DNA from: Nitrospira sp. bin75
Lineage (GTDB): Bacteria > Nitrospirota > Nitrospiria > Nitrospirales > UBA8639
Length of the DNA stretch: 47,737 nucleotides
Assembly: GCA_002238765.1 (NCBI GenBank)
Contig: MPMZ01000018.1
Coordinates: 1-47,737 of the forward strand
Reading direction: 5' to 3'
Part shown: positions 26,780-34,452 of the stretch, piece after piece
Numbering within the stretch: position 1 is the first letter of the stretch
Layout: every line of letters begins with the position of its first letter
Made by a program: the position numbers and the translations under genes
Notes under the pieces: generated by a model
The model's input: the letters and a program-made list of their open reading frames with translations, nothing else
Databases searched by the model: none
Told to the model about the DNA's origin: nothing

Positions 26780-27487
26780 ATGACCGACTCGACCTCTACT
26801 GAATCCTCCCCTCTCGGAAAAATTGTCATTCTCGGAATCCTGGGCCTGGGAATTGGGGCATTCTTCTATTTCGACCTTGGACAGTACATTTCGCTTGAAG
26901 CCTTGAAAGCCAACCGGGACGATTTGCTGGCTTATACCAACGCCAATTTTACCGCCGCGATCATGCTCTACGTGGCCGTGTATATCCTGCAAACCGCGTT
27001 TTCGTTACCCGGCGGAGCCATCATGACTTTAGCCGGAGGCTTTCTCTTCGGAAGCATCCTCGGGACGATCTTCGTCAACATTGGAGCCACCGCGGGCGCC
27101 ACCTTGGCCTTCCTGGCTGCACGATACGTCTTACGCGATTGGGTCGAACGCAAATTCGGGGAACGGATCGAACCGATTCAGGCAGGATTCGCCCAAAACG
27201 CCTTCAACTATCTGTTGACCCTGCGGCTGATCCCGGCCTTTCCGTTTTTTCTGGTCAACCTGGTGTCCGGTCTGACCCGGATACCCCTCGGCACCTACGT
27301 CATCGGGACCTCAATCGGTATTATCCCGGGCAGCTTCGTCTACGCGTTCGCGGGGAGACAACTGGGATACATCAACTCGTTGGCGGAAATTGCCTCACCG
27401 CCCGTGTTGTTGGCGTTTACCTTCCTGGGTTTGCTGGCGCTCGTTCCCATTCTTCATCGTAAATTCTCGGGAAGGAAAGAATCGTGA
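26780..27487 (+). CDS. TVP38/TMEM64 (VTT domain) membrane protein
   Basis: The 235-residue protein has about five to six membrane helices and the VTT-domain pattern: FSLPGGAIMTLAGGFLFG, then RLIPAFPFFLVNLVSGLTRI and GIIPGSFVYAFAG. Relatives of this DedA-like superfamily act as lipid scramblases or transporters. They frequently sit beside Mer-like flavoproteins, as here. The ATG at 26780 has GAGG six bases upstream; an alternative ATG at 26738 adds 14 polar residues. TATAAT at 26705-26710 may serve as its -10. Confidence 0.88.
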   Translation: MTDSTSTESSPLGKIVILGILGLGIGAFFYFDLGQYISLEALKANRDDLLAYTNANFTAAIMLYVAVYILQTAFSLPGGAIMTLAGGFLFGSILGTIFVNIGATAGATLAFLAARYVLRDWVERKFGERIEPIQAGFAQNAFNYLLTLRLIPAFPFFLVNLVSGLTRIPLGTYVIGTSIGIIPGSFVYAFAGRQLGYINSLAEIASPPVLLAFTFLGLLALVPILHRKFSGRKES

Positions 27488-27567
27488 TTCATGCCTCATG
27501 TTTTCCTGTTCGCGGTTCAGGGGTGAGATAAGATCAACGAAAACCGTACCATAAGGAAGGATGCATC

Positions 27568-29121
27568 ATGCCGACCGACGATCATCGAGATGAACCCGTG
27601 ACCATGGCCCCGATGGACGAATTTAATCAGCAACTCGTTCACAACGTCCATCCGCCAACCTGGACGAAACCGGCACCAACCGGTCGATATAATATCGTCG
27701 TCATCGGAGCCGGGACTGCCGGGTTGGTCACCGCGGTGGTGGCCGCCGGACTTGGCGCGAAGGCGGCCCTGATCGAACGGCATCTGATGGGCGGGGATTG
27801 CCTGAACGTCGGATGCGTCCCGTCGAAAGCTGTCATTCGCGCGTCCCGTGCGTGGAACGCGGTGAAACGCGCCAGGGAATTCGGCGTAACCGTTCCGGAC
27901 GGAGTCGAAACCGATTTCGGAGCGGCCATGGCAAGAATGCGAAAACTTCGAGCACGCATCAGCCGAACGGATTCAGCTCATCGTTTTACGAGCTTGGGCG
28001 TTGACGTGTTCATGGGCGCGGGCCGTTTTACCGGAGCGAACACGATCGACGTGGACGGCACGACGCTTGAATTTTCGAAAGCCGCCGTCTGTACCGGCGC
28101 CCGCGCGGCAGCCCCGCCGATTCAAGGACTGGAAGCAACAGGGTATTTGACGAATGAAACCGTCTTCTCCTTAACCCAGCTCCCCCCGCGTCTGGCCGTC
28201 ATCGGCGCCGGGCCGATCGGTTGTGAGATGGCCCAGACGTTTGCTCGATTCGGCAGCCGCGTGTCGCTGTTCGAACAAACCGGGCACATTCTTCCTCGTG
28301 AGGACGAGGATGCCGCGGAAATCGTCCAAACCCAAATGACTGAAGACGGCGTCGTTTTTATCTTCGATTCACGCATCACGACCGTCGAATTGCGCGGACA
28401 AGAGAAAGTTCTGCATTACAGCAGCTATGGTGAGGATCATGAAGTCGTGGTCGATGAGATACTTGTCGGGGTGGGACGTGCGCCCAACGTGGAAGGGCTC
28501 GGACTCGAAACGGCCGGCGTGGAGTATGATACACGGACCGGCGTGAAGGTGAACAATCGATTACAAACGGCCAATCCAAACGTCTATGCCGCCGGGGACG
28601 TGTGTTTCCCGTTCAAATTTACCCATACTGCGGATGCCATGGCTCAAATCGTGATTCAAAACGCCTTATTCCCGCATCCCTTTGGGTTGGGTTACGCCAA
28701 GACGGATTCGCTCATTATCCCCTGGGCGACCTATACGGACCCGGAAATCGCGCACGTCGGGCTGCATGAAGCCGAGGCGAAGCACAAGGGGATCGAGGTC
28801 GAGACCTTTACGTTCAAACTCGACGAAGTGGATCGAGCGATATTGGACGGCGAGGAGCAGGGGTTTGCCCGCGTGCACGTCAAGAAAGGTACCGACGTCA
28901 TCGTGGGCGCGACGATCGTCGCGGCCCACGCCGGTGACATGATCAGCGAATTCACGTTAGCCATGAAAGGGGGACTGGGCTTAGGCACAATCACCGGCAC
29001 GATTCACCCCTACCCCACCCAGGCCGAAGTCATCAAAAAAGTCGCCAATGCATGGCGAAAAACCACCTTCACCGAGAGCAAGAAACGACTACTGGAGAAA
29101 TTGTTTGCCCGGATGCGATAA
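27568..29121 (+). CDS. Mercuric reductase-like FAD oxidoreductase without mercury-binding motifs
   Basis: The 517-residue protein has a 40-residue N-terminal extension, the FAD motif VVIGAGTAGLVTAVVAAG, the redox pair Cys78/Cys83 in GGDCLNVGCVPSK, the NAD(P) motif IGAGPIGCEMAQTF, YAAGDVCF, and the C-terminal HPYPTQAEVIKK segment. It has neither the heavy-metal domain nor the terminal cysteine pair needed for Hg(II) reduction, so the true substrate is not mercury. AAGGAAGG precedes the ATG by 8 bases. With the TVP38 protein upstream it forms a conserved gene pair of unknown purpose. Confidence 0.88.
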   Translation: MPTDDHRDEPVTMAPMDEFNQQLVHNVHPPTWTKPAPTGRYNIVVIGAGTAGLVTAVVAAGLGAKAALIERHLMGGDCLNVGCVPSKAVIRASRAWNAVKRAREFGVTVPDGVETDFGAAMARMRKLRARISRTDSAHRFTSLGVDVFMGAGRFTGANTIDVDGTTLEFSKAAVCTGARAAAPPIQGLEATGYLTNETVFSLTQLPPRLAVIGAGPIGCEMAQTFARFGSRVSLFEQTGHILPREDEDAAEIVQTQMTEDGVVFIFDSRITTVELRGQEKVLHYSSYGEDHEVVVDEILVGVGRAPNVEGLGLETAGVEYDTRTGVKVNNRLQTANPNVYAAGDVCFPFKFTHTADAMAQIVIQNALFPHPFGLGYAKTDSLIIPWATYTDPEIAHVGLHEAEAKHKGIEVETFTFKLDEVDRAILDGEEQGFARVHVKKGTDVIVGATIVAAHAGDMISEFTLAMKGGLGLGTITGTIHPYPTQAEVIKKVANAWRKTTFTESKKRLLEKLFARMR

Positions 29122-29153
29122 CATCGATGAGGACAACCCCGCGGGGTTGTCCC

Positions 29154-29708
29154 CTACTTCCACTTGATGTTGCACCCGGCGCTGGGGCGCTGCTCCTGAC
29201 TCACGGGCTGCTCCGCGAGGACGGCATCAATCGCCGCCCGCAAATCTTTTCCCGTCACCGGCTTCCCGTTCCCCGGACGGCTGTCATCGAGTTGCCCGCG
29301 GTAGACCAACTTCCGTGACCTGTCGAACAAAAAGAAATCCGGGGTACAGGCCGCGGTGAAAGCCCTGGCCACGGATTGGCTTTCATCGTAACAGTAAGGG
29401 AAGGTGAACTCCAGTTCCCGGGCCATGGCTCGCAATCGATCGGGATGGTCATCCGGATATTTGTCCGCGTCGTTACTGCTGATCGCAATCACGCCAAGCG
29501 ACTTCCCGGCATAATCCCGCCCCAACCGACCCAACTCTTCTTGCACGTGAACCACGTAAGGGCAATGCCGGCAAATGAACATCACCAGCAACCCCTTTTC
29601 CCCGGCGAATTGGCCGGGACCGACCATTTCGCCTGACACCACGTCAGGCAATGCAAAATCGGGAACGGTGGTTCCCAACGCCAACATCGTCGATTGAGTC
29701 AATGCCAT
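29154..29708 (-). CDS. Thioredoxin-like (AhpC/TSA-type) protein
   Basis: The 184-residue protein has a thioredoxin fold with CRHC at 46-49 (following LLVMFI), VPDFALPDV near the start, TPDFFLFDRSRKLVYRGQ near 117-134, and the C-terminal SAGCNIKWK ending. This is the common stand-alone bacterial thioredoxin-family protein that lacks a signal peptide; it may act as a peroxide or disulfide reductant. The start ATG at 29708 has a plausible GGAG nearby. It is convergent with the flavoprotein gene. Confidence 0.88.
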   Translation of the reverse strand: MALTQSTMLALGTTVPDFALPDVVSGEMVGPGQFAGEKGLLVMFICRHCPYVVHVQEELGRLGRDYAGKSLGVIAISSNDADKYPDDHPDRLRAMARELEFTFPYCYDESQSVARAFTAACTPDFFLFDRSRKLVYRGQLDDSRPGNGKPVTGKDLRAAIDAVLAEQPVSQEQRPSAGCNIKWK

Positions 29709-29755
29709 ACGCCGGCTCCTTTACGGAAATCTCTAGCCAAGCACATCATACCAAA

Positions 29756-29874
29756 TAGTCATCCTGAGCAACGCGCCTGTCCTGAGCCTGTCGAAGGAAA
29801 GGATCTGCTTTTATAGGTGTTCGGAGGTTGATACGACGAGATTCCTCGCTACGCTCGGAATGACAATTCCGCTG
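29756..29874. repeat. Dispersed repeat in thioredoxin-bfr gap
   Basis: The stretch holds CATCCTGAGCAACG, GCCTGTCCTGAGCCTGTCGA and CGCTACGCTCGGAATGACA, parts of the same dispersed family as at 5168 and 22142. No gene is seen between 29709 and 30002 apart from this repeat and the bfr terminator. Confidence 0.5.
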
Positions 29875-29931
29875 TGGGCAGTCCCTTCATTCTGTCAACG
29901 AATGAGTGAATCTTTACATGTACTACATAAC

Positions 29932-29984
29932 AAAAAGCCTTGAAAAGGAAAAGCCAAAATCCGGCTCTTCCCCTTCAAGGCTTT
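29932..29984 (-). terminator. Rho-independent terminator of bfr
   Basis: On the minus strand AAAGCCTTGAA pairs with TTCAAGGCTTT, with GGCTCTTCC and GGAAAAGCC continuing the stem, and the distal side runs into TTTTTG. It is placed 18 bases after the bfr stop. Confidence 0.85.
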
Positions 29985-30002
29985 AGCGTAACAAACGACG
30001 GT

Positions 30003-30482
30003 TTAACTACCGTCTTCGTGGATCTGTTCGCTCAGGTAATTTTCCAGCCCGACTTGTTTGATGGTTTCCAGCTGCGTTTCGATCCAGTCAATGTGCTCTT
30101 CTTCATCCTTCACCATGTCTTCCAGCATGTGACGCGTCGCAAAATCACTGACCTTTGTACAATGCTGGATGCCTTCGGTGAGCATTTTGACCATGGATTT
30201 TTCCTTGTCCAGGTCCGCTTTCAATTGTTCCGGCACGGTTTCTCCGATTTTGACCGTTCCGAGTCGTTGCATGTTGGGAAGGCCGTCCAGAAACAGGATG
30301 TGATCGATCACGTGTTTCGCATCTTTCATTTCCTCGTAGCTACGATCCAACACGTGATGATGCAAGCGCTCATAGCCCCAGTTCTTGCACATTTTGGCGT
30401 GCAGGAAATATTGATTGATGACCGTCAACTCTTCGGTCAACAGCTTGTTGAGTAGATCAATAACTCCTTGTTTGGCTTTCAT
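30003..30482 (-). CDS. bfr: Bacterioferritin
   Basis: Bacterioferritin stores iron in a 24-subunit shell and oxidises Fe(II) at a di-iron centre. The 159-residue protein aligns without gaps to E. coli Bfr. Glu18, Glu51, Glu94, Glu127 and His130 are at the expected positions and Met52 is present as heme ligand. Position 54, His in E. coli, is Asp here (GAT), with a His at 57. GGAGA precedes the ATG at 30482. A promoter, a palindromic operator and a strong terminator frame the gene as a single transcription unit. Confidence 0.93.
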   Translation of the reverse strand: MKAKQGVIDLLNKLLTEELTVINQYFLHAKMCKNWGYERLHHHVLDRSYEEMKDAKHVIDHILFLDGLPNMQRLGTVKIGETVPEQLKADLDKEKSMVKMLTEGIQHCTKVSDFATRHMLEDMVKDEEEHIDWIETQLETIKQVGLENYLSEQIHEDGS

Positions 30483-30548
30483 CGCGGTCTCCTTTGTTTG
30501 GGCACAGGTTGTATTTTAATGATGACCAGACTTTCCCATCTCGCTTTC

Positions 30549-30577
30549 ACGGTACTCCCCTTTCTTGTCTATGTCAA
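30549..30577 (-). promoter_or_regulatory. Promoter of bfr
   Basis: Read on the minus strand, TTGACA (30577-30572) and TACCGT (30554-30549) are 17 bp apart. Transcription from about 30541 gives a leader near 60 nt. Confidence 0.65.
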
Positions 30578-30586
30578 TAGAAAGAA

Positions 30587-30604
30587 CTAGGTATTCATAC
30601 CTAG
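30587..30604. promoter_or_regulatory. Palindromic operator upstream of bfr
   Basis: CTAGGTATTCATACCTAG has two perfect 8-bp arms around a 2-bp centre. It ends nine bases before the bfr -35, a position suited to an activator or to a repressor that blocks polymerase. It is also 96 bp upstream of the divergent YyaL-AKR promoter. Confidence 0.6.
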
Positions 30605-30699
30605 AATTGATTCTCTTTATCAAAGTCGCCGATTCGGATTCTCAACGTCTTGGCGGGCCGGCGAAAAGGGTTTTAAGAACAAGGATCAAGACACTCGAG

Positions 30700-30729
30700 T
30701 TGACCCCTATTTTCGCCCGGTGCTACTGT
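30700..30729 (+). promoter_or_regulatory. Promoter of the YyaL-AKR gene (likely leaderless)
   Basis: TTGACC at 30700-30705 and TACTGT at 30724-30729 have an 18-bp spacer. The start codon is at 30737, only seven bases after the -10, so the transcript should begin at or beside the ATG. Confidence 0.5.
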
Positions 30730-30736
30730 CGGTTCC

Positions 30737-33700
30737 ATGGCTAATCCACCCTCGACCCGGTCTCCGAACCGTCTCATCCACGAAACAAGCCCCTACTTGC
30801 TGCAACACGCTCACAATCCCGTGGATTGGTATCCCTGGGGAGAGGAAGCTCTCCAACTCGCCAAGGACCAGGATAAACCCCTTCTCTTGTCTATCGGGTA
30901 TTCCGCCTGCCATTGGTGCCACGTTATGGAGCGGGAATCGTTTGAGAACGACGAGATCGCCACGCTCATGAATCGGCATTACGTCTGCGTCAAGGTCGAT
31001 CGTGAAGAACGCCCCGACCTTGATGAGATTTACATGCAAGCCACCATCGCCATGAATCAGGGGAACGGCGGCTGGCCCATGACGGTTTTTCTGACGCCTG
31101 ACCAACAACCGATCTTTGCGGGCACGTATTTTCCTCCGACAGACAAATGGGGCCGGCCCGGTTTCGGGACAGTTCTCAAAAAGATCGCCGAAGGCTGGGA
31201 ACACGATCGCGCGGCTATTACCGAAAGCGCCACGCGTTTTACCGACCGGTTGCAAACGGCCATGCGCGTCCCCGCTCCCATGACCGTCGGGCAACAGGAG
31301 CTTGACTCCGCGGTCGAGCAATTTTCAGCGGACTTTGACCCAATTTACGGCGGTTTCGGGCAAGCCCCCAAATTCCCGCCGGCCATCGGCCTCGCGTTTC
31401 TTCTCCGGCAATACCAACGGACCAGGACGGAACACGTCCTGCACATGGTTTGTAAAACGTTGGATGCCATGGCCGGCGGCGGCATGTACGACCATGTCGG
31501 GGGAGGATTCGCCCGGTATTCGACGGATGAACGCTGGCTGGTTCCCCACTTTGAAAAAATGCTCTACGACAACGCGTTACTCGCCAGGACGTATCTCGAA
31601 GCATTCCAGGTGACCGGCAACTCCGATTACAAGCGCGTGACCCGTGAAACTCTGGACTACGTCATTCGAGAGATGACGTCACCCGAAGGCGGCTATTATT
31701 CCGCCACGGATGCCGACTCGGAAGGCGTCGAAGGGAAATTCTTCGTGTGGGATCCCGAAGAAATCCGGGAAATCGCCCCATCGGAGCAGGACGCGGTTCG
31801 ATTCTGCACGTACTACGACATTACCGCTGACGGCAATTGGGAACACCACAGTATTCCCAACACCCCCCACACGCTCGAACAAACGGCCGAGAAACTTTCC
31901 TGTTCCCCGGACGAGCTTCGACAGACGATCGACCGGGTTAAGCCACTCGTGTACGACGCACGGCTGAAACGCGTGCCGCCGGGATTGGACGACAAAATCA
32001 TCACGGCCTGGAACGGGATGATGATCAGCGCCATGGCCGAGACGGCACGGGTCTTGAGACACGGCCCTTATTTGGAATCCGCTTGTCGCGCTGCGGACTT
32101 TCTGCTCAAGACGCTCTCCCGTCCAGATGAAGGACTGTATCGCACCTGCCGCGCAGGCAAAGCCCATCTCAACGCGTATCTGGAGGATTATGCCTATCTT
32201 ACAGAGGCACTCATCGACGTCTACGAAGCCGGCGGTGAGGAACGATACCTCACGGAGGCCGTGCGATTGGGTGAACGGCTGTTGAGCGATTTTCTGGACA
32301 AGAATCACGGTGGATTTTTTACAACGGCCAACGATCACGAGGCCCTCATCCTGCGAGGACGTGAAGGACCTGACGGCGCTACTCCGAGCGGCAACGCAGT
32401 GGCGGCCATGGCCTTGGCCCGCCTCTCTTTTCACCAGGATCGCGAAGATTTTCGAGAAGCCGCTACGCAGGCTATTCGGGCGTATGGACAACAGATCGGT
32501 CGAATACCCAGGGGATTTGCCAAAACCATCATGACGGCGGACTTCCTGTTGAACGGCCCGCTTGAATTGGCATTCGTCGGGGCGCCGGCCGACCCAGGGC
32601 GTGAGCCGTTGCTGGACGAGGTGGCCCGTCATTTCGTCCCCTATCGCATCATTGCACATGGCAGTTCCGATGACCCCGAGTCGCGGCATCCGCTTCTGAA
32701 GGGCAAGCATGCGGTCGAGGGGAAAGCAGCTTTATACGTGTGTCGAAACTATACGTGTCGTGCTCCTCTCACCGATCCGAAAGACGTTGCGCACGCCTTG
32801 ACCGACGCGCCACGTGAGGATTCGACGTCACGCACACTGGCCTCTCCGGGCATACCGGGAAGGGCCACCGCTCATGGCACGGCCGCCTACGTGTCCCGGA
32901 TCATGGCGGGTTCTTCCGACTCCGCGGCCCACGGCTATACAACCCTGGGTTCCACGGGCCTCACCAACTCCAGGATCGGGTTCGGCGGCTACAGAACGGG
33001 TGTGGATCAGGAAGACCACCGGGCCGCACTCATGAAAGCCATTCGGGATGGGTGCAACCTCATCGACACTTCCACGAACTATGCGGACGGTGACAGCGAG
33101 CGCCTGGTGGGGAGCGTCATCCAGGCGTTGCTCTCCCAAAAAGAGGTGACGCGTGACAACGTGATCGTCGTCTCCAAAATCGGCTACGTGCAGGGAAGAA
33201 ATCTCCAGCACGCCAAATCCAGAGAACAGGCCGGCCGCGCCTATCCCGACGTGGTCAAATACGGGGAAGATATCTGGCACTGCCTCCATCCCGAGTTTCT
33301 CGATGATCAACTGTCCGGTTCCCTCGATCGCCTTGGATTCGCCACGCTGGACGTCTGCCTCCTGCACAACCCCGAGTATTTCCTCTCCGATGCAAAGCAA
33401 CGCAAACTCATCGTCGACACGTCCACCCTGGACGAACTGCGAACCGAATTTTACCGTCGCATCGAGCAGGCGTTTGTCTATTTCGAGCAGCAGATCGATG
33501 CAGGTCGCATCCAATACTACGGAGTTTCATCCAACACGAGTACGGCCGGACCCGCCGACCCGGAAGCGACTTCGCTGTCGCACATGCTCGAAGCCGCCCA
33601 ACGGGCCGCCCGGCAGACCGGCAAATCCCATCATGGGTTTCGCGTGCTTCAATTGCCCATGAATCTTTTTGAGTCGGGAGCCTTGTTGACCGCGAATACC

Positions 33701-34414
33701 GGTCCGGGCCAGACGACCACCGTGCTGGAGTTCGCCCAAGCCCATCAGGTGGCGATCCTGGTCAACAGGCCACTCAATGCCATACCCGCTCGACAACGTG
33801 GCATGATACGACTGGCCGACCCCCGGTATGAACAAGTGGACACGCCCTTTGAGACGCAACACCAGGAAGTTGCGACGTTGGAAGAAACGTATCGGCAGGA
33901 ATTTGCTCCCCTGATCCCCTATGCGGGAAAGGGACTGGAACCCAGAGACTTCTTTTCCCTGGCTGACGAACTTCGCGATCTTCGATCACGAATCCATAAC
34001 CTGGAGCACTGGGATCAGATCGAATCGCAGATGATCGCACCGCACATCAATCAGGCTTTTCAGGCAGCCGCCAGACACCTGAGCCAGGAAAAAGCAACAG
34101 ACTGGGAAAATTGGCGGACCCGTTACATCTCCAAACTGCTTCTCTTACTCAAGATCGTTCGGCAAGAATCCGCCAGAAAAAGTGAACAACACCTGCAAGC
34201 GATCACCACCTCGCTCGATGGATTCCTTCCGGACGAGAAACGCGGCGAACCATTGTCCCGAAAGGCGCTGTGGAGTCTGACCAGCACTCCCGGCGTCACG
34301 TGTGTGCTGAACGGTATCCGTACGACAGGTTACGTTGAGGATTCTTTGACGATCCTCGGATGGGAACCCTTGCAAAATCCCCGATCAATCTTCGAGAACA
34401 TGCAGTCTCCATAA
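30737..34414 (+). CDS. DUF255 thioredoxin-like (YyaL) protein fused to an aldo-keto reductase
   Basis: This 1225-residue protein joins two enzymes. Residues about 1-690 are a complete YyaL/SPATA20-type protein: [15 protein letters not shown] (24-38), the CHWC thioredoxin motif with Cys58 and Cys61, [12 protein letters not shown], then the toroid domain with [20 protein letters not shown] and [12 protein letters not shown]. After a spacer an aldo-keto reductase begins near 732 ([18 protein letters not shown]) with the tetrad Asp777, Tyr782, Lys814 and His877. The last 200 residues include a helical, charged extension (about 1075-1150) before the terminal AKR helix. No stop or frameshift separates the parts. 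There is no ribosome site, consistent with a leaderless mRNA. Substrates are unknown. Confidence 0.9.
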   Translation: MANPPSTRSPNRLIHETSPYLLQHAHNPVDWYPWGEEALQLAKDQDKPLLLSIGYSACHWCHVMERESFENDEIATLMNRHYVCVKVDREERPDLDEIYMQATIAMNQGNGGWPMTVFLTPDQQPIFAGTYFPPTDKWGRPGFGTVLKKIAEGWEHDRAAITESATRFTDRLQTAMRVPAPMTVGQQELDSAVEQFSADFDPIYGGFGQAPKFPPAIGLAFLLRQYQRTRTEHVLHMVCKTLDAMAGGGMYDHVGGGFARYSTDERWLVPHFEKMLYDNALLARTYLEAFQVTGNSDYKRVTRETLDYVIREMTSPEGGYYSATDADSEGVEGKFFVWDPEEIREIAPSEQDAVRFCTYYDITADGNWEHHSIPNTPHTLEQTAEKLSCSPDELRQTIDRVKPLVYDARLKRVPPGLDDKIITAWNGMMISAMAETARVLRHGPYLESACRAADFLLKTLSRPDEGLYRTCRAGKAHLNAYLEDYAYLTEALIDVYEAGGEERYLTEAVRLGERLLSDFLDKNHGGFFTTANDHEALILRGREGPDGATPSGNAVAAMALARLSFHQDREDFREAATQAIRAYGQQIGRIPRGFAKTIMTADFLLNGPLELAFVGAPADPGREPLLDEVARHFVPYRIIAHGSSDDPESRHPLLKGKHAVEGKAALYVCRNYTCRAPLTDPKDVAHALTDAPREDSTSRTLASPGIPGRATAHGTAAYVSRIMAGSSDSAAHGYTTLGSTGLTNSRIGFGGYRTGVDQEDHRAALMKAIRDGCNLIDTSTNYADGDSERLVGSVIQALLSQKEVTRDNVIVVSKIGYVQGRNLQHAKSREQAGRAYPDVVKYGEDIWHCLHPEFLDDQLSGSLDRLGFATLDVCLLHNPEYFLSDAKQRKLIVDTSTLDELRTEFYRRIEQAFVYFEQQIDAGRIQYYGVSSNTSTAGPADPEATSLSHMLEAAQRAARQTGKSHHGFRVLQLPMNLFESGALLTANTGPGQTTTVLEFAQAHQVAILVNRPLNAIPARQRGMIRLADPRYEQVDTPFETQHQEVATLEETYRQEFAPLIPYAGKGLEPRDFFSLADELRDLRSRIHNLEHWDQIESQMIAPHINQAFQAAARHLSQEKATDWENWRTRYISKLLLLLKIVRQESARKSEQHLQAITTSLDGFLPDEKRGEPLSRKALWSLTSTPGVTCVLNGIRTTGYVEDSLTILGWEPLQNPRSIFENMQSP

Positions 34415-34452
34415 CGACGACCAGGCCCTGGGCGGATCATATTTCCAGCCCG

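Noticed and set aside
27568-29121. True mercuric reductase (merA)
   Set aside because: It lacks the heavy-metal-binding domain and the C-terminal CysCys pair.
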